Translations under genes and position numbers: made by a program | Shown here: positions 23,927 through 31,741 of the stretch, piece after piece | Layout: each line of letters opens with the position of its first letter | How positions within the stretch are numbered: position 1 is the first letter of the stretch | The notes under the pieces: generated by a model | What the model saw: the letters and a program-made list of their open reading frames with translations, nothing else | Database searches by the model: none | Told to the model about the DNA's origin: nothing | NCBI GenBank assembly: GCA_038212215.1 | Contig: JBBQUT010000004.1 | Location: 1-64,000 of the forward strand | Reading direction: 5' to 3' | Length of the DNA: 64,000 bases | DNA from: JALZAI01 sp038212215 | Lineage (GTDB): Bacteria > Actinomycetota > Actinomycetes > Mycobacteriales > Jatrophihabitantaceae

Positions 23927-26133
23927 ATCCCCTCCGCCATCGGAATTGCCCGAACCTCTGCGCTGGACGGGGAGTCAAGGCCGTGCAGCTCGGCAGCTCG
24001 CCGTTTCGCGGGAATCAGGCCAGCCGGTCGGAAGATCATCATTGCCATCACCAGTGCTCCGATCCACAGTTGCCGGTCCGCTAGCGGCACCTGGTCCTTG
24101 AGAAACTGCGGCAGCCAGGTGAGCACCGCTGCGCCGGCGATCGCGCCAGGCAATGATCCCATGCCGCCGAACACCACATAGGCCACGATGAGGATCGAGT
24201 TCTGCAGCGTGAACGCGGATGGGTCGAAGAAGCCGACCTGCGTGGCGAAGAACACCCCGGCAAGGCCGGAAGTTGACGCGCCGATCGCGAAGGCCAGCAG
24301 CTTGGCCTGGGTCGTGTTGATACCCGTGGCCTGCGCGGCGACCTCGTCCTCGCGGATGGCGGCCCAGGCACGGCCGAGCCGGGATCCTTCCAGGCGGTAG
24401 AACAGGATCACCATCACGCCGATGAGGATGAGCAACAGATACCAGTAGGGCAGGTTGTCCAGCCCCCAGACGACCTTCAGCGGGCCGAGATCGAGCACCG
24501 GGTGCGGGACGTTCGGGCCGGTCGGTCCGCCGGTCAGGTTGAACGGGTTGTTGATGGCAAGGATCTGGATGATCTCGCCGAACCCGAGGGTCACGATGGC
24601 GAGGTAGTCCCCGCGCAGCCGCAACGTGGGGGCTCCGAGCAGCACGCCGGCAATGAGACAGGCGCCGATCGCGAAGGGGATCGCCCAGAGCGGCGACAGG
24701 TGCAGCCACGACGGCGGCTTCAAGGGCAACGACCCTACGATGTAGGCGGTCGTGTACGACCCGATGCCGTAGAAGGCGATGTAGCCGAGGTCGAGCAGTC
24801 CGGCCCAACCGACGACGACGTTGAGGCCGACGGTGAGCAGGATGAACACACCGATCTGGGTCACGATCACGTTCTGCCAGGTGATCGGCAGCGTCGGCGG
24901 GTAGAACAGCGCCAGGATGACCGCCACCGGCACCATGGTCTTGAGCAGTGCCGACGTCGCGGTCTTCTGCACCGCGGCGTGCACCGGCAGGGCGCCGCCC
25001 TCGGACGCGGGCTTGGGTTGCAGCCGCGGTCGACGCCGCATGGCCAGGACGCCGCTGGTCAATATCAACGAGAACGCGATGCAGGTGACCCAGCCCCCGG
25101 CTCCGAGGTTCTGCCAGAGCGAGCCGTATTGCACAGCGACCTCGCTGCCGGTCTTAGAGATCGCGCGTACCGCGAAGAAGGTGAGCACCAGCCCGACGAG
25201 GCCGAGGCCCGCTGCCGCCGTCGCCAGTACTCGATTGCGCAGCGCACTCGCGGCCAACGCAACCAGCACCGACACGACCGCGAGAGTGATCGCCAGCCAG
25301 CTCACGTAAGCCCAGGCGAACGCGGGCAGCCCCTGACCGTCGAACTCGGTTCGTACCTCGGCGAAATCGAGGTTGAGCTGTAGCGGGGAGAACCAACTCG
25401 CGCTGAGGAAGGCGATGAGCAGCAGCACGCCGGCGGCGATGGCCGCGGGCAGACCGGGCCGCCAGTCCAGCGCGCGCTCGAGGAACGCGCGCGGGTTGGC
25501 GACCTCCACGCTCGAGCGGGCCATGATCAGTCCGGACGCGGCGAATCCGAGGTATCCCGCGCAGGCAAGGTAAACGGCCAGCGAATGATCGATCCCACCG
25601 GCGAAGCTGACGACCTGCGCGTGCGCCACATAGCACAACGCAGCGGCGAGAACGCCCAGCCCGGCCAGGGCATAGCCGATGACGGTCAGGCGAGTCACTA
25701 TCCCCACAGCGCCGACGACGAGGCAGGCCAGCATCAGCACCCACGCGAACCAACTGAAGAAAGTGGTCGCCAGGATGCTCAAGCCCGAGGTGAGCGACAC
25801 CTGATCCGACAGGGCACCGAACTTGCCGATCGGGTCGTACCAGTGCATCAATGTCATCGCGGCCAGTACCGCGAGGAACGAGCTGCCGACACCGACCGCG
25901 CCGGGCCGACGGATGTCGGGCGCGAGACGGGGCCAGAAGGTCACTGCGAAGAAGATTGCTACGCCGACGAGCAGGAACAAGGGCAACCGGACCCCGGAGA
26001 CAGCGTTACGGAACGAGATCCCGAAGTCGTCCTGGCTGCCCTCCTGATCGCCGATCATGATAGCCAGCACGAACCCGCCGAACAGGCACGCCAGCAGGCG
26101 CTTGGCTGCCGATCCCTTCAGCCATTCGTTCAC
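23923..26133 (-). CDS. livM: LivM-type ABC permease with a ~400-residue N-terminal membrane extension
   Basis: A 736-residue permease, about twice the usual LivM length. The last ~337 residues (coding 23923-24936) are a full LivM: NVVVGWAGLLDLGYIAFYGIG, GDYLAIVTLGFGEIIQILAINN, SRLGRAWAAIREDEVAAQATGIN, GLAGVFFATQVGFFDPSAFT. The first ~399 residues contain about ten further hydrophobic helices of no family I recognise (for example FGGFVLAIMIGDQEG, AGGIDHSLAVYLACAGYLGF, LQLNLDFAEVRTEFDGQG). The junction is a basic loop, AMRRRPRLQPKP. Start is fixed by a GTGA overlap with livH; there is no internal stop or frameshift. The extension may be a regulatory or partner domain for the transporter. Confidence 0.88.
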   Translation of the reverse strand: MNEWLKGSAAKRLLACLFGGFVLAIMIGDQEGSQDDFGISFRNAVSGVRLPLFLLVGVAIFFAVTFWPRLAPDIRRPGAVGVGSSFLAVLAAMTLMHWYDPIGKFGALSDQVSLTSGLSILATTFFSWFAWVLMLACLVVGAVGIVTRLTVIGYALAGLGVLAAALCYVAHAQVVSFAGGIDHSLAVYLACAGYLGFAASGLIMARSSVEVANPRAFLERALDWRPGLPAAIAAGVLLLIAFLSASWFSPLQLNLDFAEVRTEFDGQGLPAFAWAYVSWLAITLAVVSVLVALAASALRNRVLATAAAGLGLVGLVLTFFAVRAISKTGSEVAVQYGSLWQNLGAGGWVTCIAFSLILTSGVLAMRRRPRLQPKPASEGGALPVHAAVQKTATSALLKTMVPVAVILALFYPPTLPITWQNVIVTQIGVFILLTVGLNVVVGWAGLLDLGYIAFYGIGSYTTAYIVGSLPLKPPSWLHLSPLWAIPFAIGACLIAGVLLGAPTLRLRGDYLAIVTLGFGEIIQILAINNPFNLTGGPTGPNVPHPVLDLGPLKVVWGLDNLPYWYLLLILIGVMVILFYRLEGSRLGRAWAAIREDEVAAQATGINTTQAKLLAFAIGASTSGLAGVFFATQVGFFDPSAFTLQNSILIVAYVVFGGMGSLPGAIAGAAVLTWLPQFLKDQVPLADRQLWIGALVMAMMIFRPAGLIPAKRRAAELHGLDSPSSAEVRAIPMAEGM

Positions 26134-27077
26134 GCTGCACGTCCAAGACGCTCGCCGAGGATGCCGGTCGGGCGCACGATCAGCACGAGCACCAGGATGA
26201 CGAAGCTGATCACGTCCACCCATTGCGCACCGATGAACGACAGCGCGCTGATCAGAACCTCCGCCTCACCGAGCAACAACCCGCCGAGAACCGCGCCGCG
26301 GATGTTGCCGATACCACCGAGGACGGCTGCCGCGAACGCCTTGACGCCGGGCGTGAAGCCCATCGTGTAGCTGACGCCGAACGCCGTCCCGAACAGGAAA
26401 CCGGCAGCGCCGGCGAGGGCGCCGCCGATGATGAACGTCCTGGAGATGGTGCGGTCGATGTCGATGCCCATCAGCGCCGCAGTCGGAGCGTCCTCAGCGA
26501 CCGCGCGGATGCTGCGACCCAGCTTCGTCCGATTGACGAGGCGGTCAAGGAAAATCATCATCGCGATCGCGGACGCGACGATGATGACTTCGAGCAGGTT
26601 GATCGTCAGGTGCGAGGAGTGAATGATCGGATGATTGAGGTCGAAGTAGGTCGGAAAGGCGTTATTGGGTAATCGATTGAAGAGCTTTCCGGCCAGATTG
26701 GATAGGAAGAACGACGCACCGATGGCGCTGATCAAGAATGCCAGCTTGGGCGCACCACGCCGACGCAGCGTCCGGTAGGCGACCTTCTCGAGCACCCAGG
26801 CAACCACCGCGCCAGTCAGCGCACCGCTCAGCATGCCGGCAACCACGGTCAGCGGGACCGCGATGCCGGACAGATGTCGATGCCCGAGAATGCCGTTGAC
26901 CACAAGATAACTGCCGAATGCGCCGGACATGAAGACTTCGCTGTGCGCGAAGTTGATGAGCTGCAGGACGCCGTAGACCAGCGTGTACCCGAGAGCTACC
27001 AGCGCATAGAGCGAGCCCTGTTCGAGGCCGATGACGAGATTTTGCGGTAGCTGTTCCAACCAGCCCTGTGCAGCCAA
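26130..27077 (-). CDS. livH: branched-chain amino acid-type ABC transporter permease LivH
   Basis: A 315-residue inner-membrane permease with about eight helices, normal for LivH. GLEQGSLYALVALGYTLVYGVLQLINFAHSEVFMSGAF is the family signature, and SIRAVAEDAPTAALMGIDIDRTISRTF is the loop that contacts the ATPases. It starts with TTG at 27077, backed by GAGGAG eight nt upstream and by the fact that the conserved sequence begins within about 13 residues. It lies 101 bp downstream of livK behind a long stem-loop, and overlaps livM. Confidence 0.93.
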   Translation of the reverse strand: MAAQGWLEQLPQNLVIGLEQGSLYALVALGYTLVYGVLQLINFAHSEVFMSGAFGSYLVVNGILGHRHLSGIAVPLTVVAGMLSGALTGAVVAWVLEKVAYRTLRRRGAPKLAFLISAIGASFFLSNLAGKLFNRLPNNAFPTYFDLNHPIIHSSHLTINLLEVIIVASAIAMMIFLDRLVNRTKLGRSIRAVAEDAPTAALMGIDIDRTISRTFIIGGALAGAAGFLFGTAFGVSYTMGFTPGVKAFAAAVLGGIGNIRGAVLGGLLLGEAEVLISALSFIGAQWVDVISFVILVLVLIVRPTGILGERLGRAA

Positions 27078-27123
27078 CGACCTAGCTCCTCATGTGCGGG
27101 GTGCTTCGCGGGACCGAGCCGAA

Positions 27124-27165
27124 ATGGCTGGGACGGGCCGGTTATGACCGGCCCGTCCCCGCCAT
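27124..27165 (-). terminator. long stem-loop between livK and livH (attenuator or mRNA-protecting hairpin)
   Basis: A perfect 13-bp stem (GGGACGGGCCGGT at 27130-27142 with ACCGGCCCGTCCC at 27147-27159, loop of 4 nt) is extended by ATGGC/GCCAT after one mismatch, giving 18 pairs. There is no U-tract and livH follows 46 bp later, so partial termination or protection of the livK message from 3' decay is more likely than full termination. This would let the binding protein exceed the permease in amount. Confidence 0.7.
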
Positions 27166-27178
27166 GCGTGCGACTAGC

Positions 27179-28411
27179 TCACTTCGCGGCCTTGATGTTG
27201 CTGCCGAGGATCTTGATCGTGCCGTTCTCCTGGCGGTACAGGTTGACGACCTGGCCGGCCGGATCGAGGTCACCGTTTGCCTGGAACTTGATCGTGGCGG
27301 TGATGCCCTTGTAGTCGGTCGCCTTCACGGCGGCTTCGACACTGCCCAGCGTCGGGGTGCCCGACTTGGCGGCCGTCTTGATCGCCTGGATGAGGATGTT
27401 GGTCGCGTCGAACGCCTCCGGGGAGTACGTCGAGGGCGGGGTGTGGAATTTCGCCTGGTACGCGGCCGTGAAGCTCTTGGCCGACGGGAGCACGGTTGCG
27501 TCTGCGCAGCCGCAGGTCATGTACCAGCCGTTGCCGGCCGGCCCGGCGCCCTTGGTAAAGACACCGGACTTGATGCCGTTGCCGCCGACTCTGGTGCCCT
27601 TGAAACCAGCTGAGACGAGCGACTTCGCCAGCAAGGCGGCCTGGGCGTCATAGCCGGCGTAGAACAGAGTGTCGTCGCCCGACGCGGTGATGGTCTGCGC
27701 GATCGGGTTGTAGTTCTTGGTCGTCGTGCCGTCGAGGCCCTGCTCAGTAACCGAGATGCCCTTGGACTTGGCTTCCTTAGCGACCGAGTCGCCAACGCCC
27801 TGCCCGTACGCACTGAGATCCTGCAGCACGAACAGCTTCTTGGTGCCGTGCCGGGCGAGCCAATCGGCGCCTTGCGGGCCTTCAACGAAGTCGTTCGGGA
27901 TTACCCGGTGGAAGGTCGAGTAACCCTGATTCTGCAGGGTGCCCTTGGACGCGGACGGCGTGATGAAGGGCATGCCCTTGGCAGAATATATCTTGCCGAC
28001 CGCGAGCGTGCTTCCGGAGAAGCTGGGGCCGATGACGCCGAGGATCGCCGGATCCTGGACGAGCGCCGTGGCAGCAGCAGGCGACTTCTCCGCGGTGCCC
28101 TCGTCGTCGGACTTCACCATGACGACCTTGAAGCCGAGCGATGGATCCGCGTTCGCCTGGTCCACCGCGATCTCGGCGCCGTATTCCTCGTTGATGCCGA
28201 GTTGGGCATTCGGGCCCGACAGGGGTCCCTCGAAGCCGATCTTGTAGGTCTTGGCGGACCCACCACCCCCACCGGGTGCGGACGAGCCGCCGGGGCTACC
28301 GAGCCCGCCGGTCTTCGAGGTGTCCTTCTTGCTACTGGAACAGCCAGATAGTGCCAGCGCACCTGCCGTGGCGACCACGACAGCGGTAGTGGCCAGTGAG
28401 CGAATTCGCAC
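27179..28411 (-). CDS. livK: branched-chain amino acid-type ABC transporter substrate-binding lipoprotein
   Basis: A 410-residue lipoprotein of the Peripla_BP_6 (Leu/Ile/Val-binding) family. The signal peptide ends in ALALSGC with Cys24 as the lipidation site, followed by a Gly/Ser linker. The binding lobes begin YKIGFEGPLSGPNAQLGINEEYGAEIAVDQAN, and VIGPSFSGSTLAVGKIY, GMPFITPSAS and HRVIPNDFVEGPQGA are characteristic. The true ligand could be an amino acid, amide or other small molecule. GTG at 28411 has GGAGG seven nt upstream. It is the first gene of the transporter operon. Confidence 0.94.
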   Translation of the reverse strand: MRIRSLATTAVVVATAGALALSGCSSSKKDTSKTGGLGSPGGSSAPGGGGGSAKTYKIGFEGPLSGPNAQLGINEEYGAEIAVDQANADPSLGFKVVMVKSDDEGTAEKSPAAATALVQDPAILGVIGPSFSGSTLAVGKIYSAKGMPFITPSASKGTLQNQGYSTFHRVIPNDFVEGPQGADWLARHGTKKLFVLQDLSAYGQGVGDSVAKEAKSKGISVTEQGLDGTTTKNYNPIAQTITASGDDTLFYAGYDAQAALLAKSLVSAGFKGTRVGGNGIKSGVFTKGAGPAGNGWYMTCGCADATVLPSAKSFTAAYQAKFHTPPSTYSPEAFDATNILIQAIKTAAKSGTPTLGSVEAAVKATDYKGITATIKFQANGDLDPAGQVVNLYRQENGTIKILGSNIKAAK

Positions 28412-28474
28412 CTTGATGCCTCCAAAGGGCAGAACGCGAGCGGGGGGTTCCCACCCACATGTCTTGTCCGCGCG

Positions 28475-28480
28475 ACGTTA
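28475..28480 (-). promoter_or_regulatory. candidate -10 box (TAACGT) of the liv operon
   Basis: TAACGT on the reverse strand, about 63 bp before the livK start, would give a leader near 55 nt. No clear -35 is seen. The remainder of the 186-bp gap to pdtaR contains nothing else I recognise. Confidence 0.4.
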
Positions 28481-28597
28481 GTCGATCTGTGCGCCGTGGG
28501 CACACTGGCACCGCCAACGACCCGCGGTCGTAATCAAATCGCGACCCGAGAAACCCCGATTGTCCACGAACTGCCGGTACGACCGCGTCGGGCGCAA

Positions 28598-29236
28598 TCA
28601 GTGTTCCACGCCGCCGCCGGCCAGCACTACCTCGGCAACCGCTCGCATCGTGGTGCGGTTGTCCATTGCGGCCCGCTGGATCCAGCGAAACGCTTCCGGC
28701 TCGCTCATCGAGTGCTCGGTCATCAGGGCGCCTTTCGCGCGTTCGATCAGCTTGCGCGCCTCCAGCCGCTCGCGCAGCCCGCTGACCTCGGCCTCGAGCG
28801 CCTTGATCTCGGCGAAGCGCGAGGTCGCCATTTCGATCGCCGGCAGCAGATCGCGCTTTTCGAATGGCTTGATCAGGTAGGCCATTGCGCCGGCGTCACG
28901 GGCCCGCTCGATCAGGTCGCGTTGGCTGAAGGCGGTCAGCATGACCACTGGTGCGATGCGCCGGCCGGTGATCTGAGCGGCCGCGGCGATCCCGTCCATC
29001 TTGGGCATCTTGATGTCGCAGATGACCAGGTCGGGCGTCAACTCGACGGCGAGGGCAATCGCCTGCTCACCGTCGGCTGCCTCCCCGACGACGTCGAAGC
29101 CCTCCTCGCGCAGCATCTCGCGCAGATCGAGGCGGATCAGGGCCTCGTCCTCGGCTATCACCACCCGCAACCCCGCGGTCGGGCTGGCGGCGCTCGGGGT
29201 GGCAGTGCCCTCAGGTGTACTCGCTGAGGCGGCCAC
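28598..29236 (-). CDS. pdtaR: response regulator with ANTAR RNA-binding domain (PdtaR-like)
   Basis: A 212-residue regulator. Residues about 23-140 are a receiver domain: the acidic pocket is AEDEALIR, the phosphorylated Asp is D74 in VICDIKMPKMDG, and the conserved Thr and Lys are in MLTAFS and LIKPFEK. The C-terminal ~60 residues (RKLIERAKGALMTEHSMSEPEAFRWIQRAAM) are an ANTAR domain, which binds paired hairpins in RNA and prevents transcription termination. In mycobacteria PdtaR is phosphorylated by PdtaS; no such kinase gene is in the window. GTG at 29236 follows GAGAGGGAA. Confidence 0.93.
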   Translation of the reverse strand: MAASASTPEGTATPSAASPTAGLRVVIAEDEALIRLDLREMLREEGFDVVGEAADGEQAIALAVELTPDLVICDIKMPKMDGIAAAAQITGRRIAPVVMLTAFSQRDLIERARDAGAMAYLIKPFEKRDLLPAIEMATSRFAEIKALEAEVSGLRERLEARKLIERAKGALMTEHSMSEPEAFRWIQRAAMDNRTTMRAVAEVVLAGGGVEH

Positions 29237-29280
29237 AGCACTTCCCTCTCGGTCCAGCAAGTCAACTCGCGCGAACGCCC

Positions 29281-29286
29281 AGCCTA
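29281..29286 (-). promoter_or_regulatory. candidate -10 box (TAGGCT) of pdtaR
   Basis: TAGGCT on the reverse strand lies about 45 bp before the pdtaR start and 8 bp from the divergent tRNA promoter. Confidence 0.4.
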
Positions 29287-29293
29287 GCCCGGT

Positions 29294-29299
29294 TACTAT
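29294..29299 (+). promoter_or_regulatory. -10 box (TACTAT) of tRNA-Leu
   Basis: TACTAT fits TANNNT and would start transcription about 9 nt before the mature tRNA 5' end at 29315. Confidence 0.5.
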
Positions 29300-29314
29300 G
29301 GCGGCACAGCGAGG

Positions 29315-29396
29315 GCCCCTGTGGCGGAACTGGGATACGCGATGGTCTCAAACACCATTGTCGAAAGGCATGTGGGTTCGAATCCCACCGGGGGCA
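29315..29396 (+). tRNA. tRNA-Leu (anticodon CAA)
   Basis: An 82-nt cloverleaf. The acceptor stem pairs GCCCCTG (29315-29321) with CGGGGGC (29389-29395, one G-T pair), and the discriminator is A at 29396. The anticodon stem ATGGT/ACCAT carries loop CTCAAAC, giving anticodon CAA for UUG codons. A long variable arm of class II type and the T arm GTGGG-TTCGAAT-CCCAC confirm tRNA-Leu. The 3' CCA is not encoded. Confidence 0.95.
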
Positions 29397-29417
29397 CGAA
29401 CGATGTTGGACTGTCAG

Positions 29418-29423
29418 TAGCCT
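29418..29423 (+). promoter_or_regulatory. -10 box (TAGCCT) ahead of the decarboxylase
   Basis: TAGCCT ends 7 nt before a GTG at 29431, the spacing for a leaderless start there. Confidence 0.4.
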
Positions 29424-29430
29424 CACACCA

Positions 29431-29454
29431 GTGAGCGCAGCGCGGCTCGGGTGA
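29431..29454 (+). CDS. possible 7-codon leaderless upstream ORF coupled to the decarboxylase
   Basis: Seven codons from GTG at 29431 (peptide MSAARLG) end in a TGA whose first bases overlap a GTG in the decarboxylase frame (GTGA at 29451-29454). The -10 box lies 7 nt upstream. If translated from a leaderless mRNA, ribosomes finishing it could restart on the decarboxylase, which has no good ribosome binding site of its own. This is inference; such a short frame could occur by chance. Confidence 0.3.
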   Translation: MSAARLG

Positions 29455-30863
29455 GCGGGCACATGACCCCGGACGAGTTCCGGGTGTACGGGCGTCAGGT
29501 CGTCGACTGGCTCGCCGACTATTACGAACAGGTCGAGTCGTTCCCGGTGCTGTCCCAGGTGCGCCCGGGGGACGTCCGTGCCGCGCTGCCCGCGTCACCG
29601 CCGGAGCACGGTGAGCCGTTCGCCGACCTGCTCGCCGATCTCGACCGCGTCGTCCTGCCCGGCGTCACACACTGGCAGCACCCGTCGTTCTTCGGCTACT
29701 TCCCGGCCAATGCGAGCGGACCGGCCATCCTCGGTGACTTGCTCGCGTCCGGTCTCGGCGTGCAGGGCATGCTCTGGGCCACCTCCCCCGCCGCCACCGA
29801 GCTCGAGACGCACGTCCTGGACTGGCTCGCCGAGTTGCTCGGGCTGCCCGCCCGCTTCCGTTCCGACGGCGCGGGCGGCGGGGTCATCCAGCACAGCGCG
29901 TCCGATGCCGTGCTGGTGGCGCTTCTCGCCGCGCTGCACAAGGTCAGCGGCGGGGTGACCGAGCGCGACGGCGTCGCCAGCGGAAGGTTCGCCGCGTACA
30001 CGTCCGGGCAGACCCATTCCTCGGTCGAGAAGGCCTGCCGCATCGCCGGGCTCGGCTCGGCCGCCCTGCGCAAGCTCGATACCGATCCGGTGACCCATGC
30101 TGCGCGCCCCGAGCACCTGCGCGAACTGGCCGCAGCCGACGTGAGTGCCGGGATCACCCCGACGTTGGTCGTAGCCTCTGTCGGCGCGACCGGTACCGGT
30201 GCTGTCGACCCGGTCGCCGACCTGGCCGCGATCGCGCACGAGTACGGTGCGTGGCTGCATGTCGACGGCGCTTGGGCGGGCGTGGCGGCGGTGGCTCCGG
30301 AACTGCGCTGGCTCAACGACGGTCTGGAACAGGCTGATTCGTACTGCACCAACCCGCACAAGTGGCTGCTGACAAACTTCGATTGCGACGCCTTCTGGGT
30401 CGCTGACCGTGCCGCCCTCGTGGGCGCGCTGTCGATCCTCCCCGAATACCTGCGCAACGCCGCCAGCGAATCAGCAGTGGTTATCGACTACCGGGACTGG
30501 CAGGTGCCGCTGGGGCGCCGCTTCCGGGCGCTGAAGCTGTGGGCGGTGATCCGCTGGTACGGCGCGCAGGGGCTGCGGGAACACATCCGCGGGCACGTCG
30601 CGCTCGCGCAGGAGTTCGCGTCCTGGGTTGCCGCGGACGAGCGCTTCGAACTGGTTGCCCCGCACCCGCTGGCGCTGGTCACCTTCCGGCTGCGCGCCGG
30701 CGACGCGGCGACGCGCGAGCTGATGGAGCGGGCGAACGCCTCCGGAGAGCTGTTCCTGACGCACACCACGATCGGCGCCCAACTCGCGTTGCGGCTCGCG
30801 ATCGGCTCGCCGCTCACCGAACGCCGACACGTTGCGGCGGCCTGGCAGACCCTCTCGGCCTAG
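29451..30863 (+). CDS. PLP-dependent aromatic-L-amino-acid/group II decarboxylase
   Basis: A 470-residue pyridoxal-phosphate enzyme of the DDC/TDC/GAD family that removes CO2 from an amino acid to give an amine. Conserved parts: HWQHPSFFGYFPANASGPAILGDLL near the N-terminus, GVIQHSASDAVLVALLAA, YTSGQTHSSVEKACRIAGLG, HVDGAWAGVAAVAPELR (Asp contacting the PLP ring nitrogen) and SYCTNPHKWLLTNFDCDAFWV (Schiff-base Lys). It most resembles tyrosine/tryptophan/DOPA decarboxylases; the substrate cannot be told from sequence alone. Start is GTG at 29451 if coupled to the upstream ORF, or ATG at 29463. Its stop shares a CTAG with the convergent tesB stop. Confidence 0.92.
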   Translation: MSGHMTPDEFRVYGRQVVDWLADYYEQVESFPVLSQVRPGDVRAALPASPPEHGEPFADLLADLDRVVLPGVTHWQHPSFFGYFPANASGPAILGDLLASGLGVQGMLWATSPAATELETHVLDWLAELLGLPARFRSDGAGGGVIQHSASDAVLVALLAALHKVSGGVTERDGVASGRFAAYTSGQTHSSVEKACRIAGLGSAALRKLDTDPVTHAARPEHLRELAAADVSAGITPTLVVASVGATGTGAVDPVADLAAIAHEYGAWLHVDGAWAGVAAVAPELRWLNDGLEQADSYCTNPHKWLLTNFDCDAFWVADRAALVGALSILPEYLRNAASESAVVIDYRDWQVPLGRRFRALKLWAVIRWYGAQGLREHIRGHVALAQEFASWVAADERFELVAPHPLALVTFRLRAGDAATRELMERANASGELFLTHTTIGAQLALRLAIGSPLTERRHVAAAWQTLSA

Positions 30864-31741
30864 TCACGCTCCCGGACGCGAATCATGCCCTCCTGGACGA
30901 CGCTGGCCAGGTGCGCGCCGTCCTGTGCGAAGAACCGTCCGGTCGCCAGGCCGCGGCCTCCGGAAGCGGCAGGCGAGCGGGTGACGTAGAGGAACCACTC
31001 GTCGGCGCGAAACGAACGCTGAAACCACATCGCGTGATCGAGCGAGGCCATCGACACCGCATCCAGACCCATCGCGATGCCGTGCTGCGAAAGCACTGAA
31101 TCGAGCAGCGTGAGATCTGATGCGAAGGTCAGCACGCAGACGTGCAGCAGTGGATCGTCGGGCAGCCGCCCGGCGGCTCGCATCCACACCCTCGTGTCGC
31201 CGCCGCGGGGGCCGTGTGCACGCTGCTGCCACGACGGGTCGTCGACGTAGCGCAATTCGATCGGGCGCGGCTCCTCACGAAAGAACGCGGCCGCTTCCGG
31301 AAAGTCCCGGTAGCGCTGTTCGAGGCTCGGCAGTGTCTCGGGCGGCGGCGCGTCCGGCATCTGAGACTGGTGCCCCAGGCCTTGTTGGACGAGCTGGAAC
31401 GAGGCCGAGAGAATGAAAATCGCCTTGTCATGCTGGATCGCGGTCGCTCGTCGGGTGGTAAACGAACGCCCGTCGCGGATGCGCTCGACCTGGTAGCGGA
31501 TCGGCACGGTCGGGTCGCCGGGGCGGATGAAATACGAGTGCAGCGAGTGCACCGGACGATCTGCGCTGACGGTTCGTCCGGCGGCGATCAGCGCCTGGCC
31601 CGCGACCTGTCCGCCGAACACCCTCTGACGCTTCGACTGCGGGCTCACACCCTGGAACAGATCCGGTTCGATCAGTTCGAGATCCAGCAACCGGACAAGA
31701 TCGTCGACCGCAGCCTGGCCGGCGTCGGAGTCAGGTGTCAT
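30860..31741 (-). CDS. tesB: acyl-CoA thioesterase II
   Basis: A 293-residue double-hotdog thioesterase that hydrolyses acyl-CoA to free acid and CoA. The first hotdog includes RVFGGQVAGQALIAAGRTV and VHSLHSYFIRPGDPTVPIRYQVERIRDGRSF; the second holds the catalytic-type Asp in LTFASDLTLLDS, the Ser/Thr position in MASLDHAMWFQRSFRADEWFLY and the Gln in ASVVQEGMIR. Length is normal. The ATG at 31741 lies 11 bp inside the pyk gene, so the two are co-transcribed, as in mycobacteria. The stop codon shares CTAG with that of the decarboxylase on the other strand. Confidence 0.94.
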   Translation of the reverse strand: MTPDSDAGQAAVDDLVRLLDLELIEPDLFQGVSPQSKRQRVFGGQVAGQALIAAGRTVSADRPVHSLHSYFIRPGDPTVPIRYQVERIRDGRSFTTRRATAIQHDKAIFILSASFQLVQQGLGHQSQMPDAPPPETLPSLEQRYRDFPEAAAFFREEPRPIELRYVDDPSWQQRAHGPRGGDTRVWMRAAGRLPDDPLLHVCVLTFASDLTLLDSVLSQHGIAMGLDAVSMASLDHAMWFQRSFRADEWFLYVTRSPAASGGRGLATGRFFAQDGAHLASVVQEGMIRVRERD

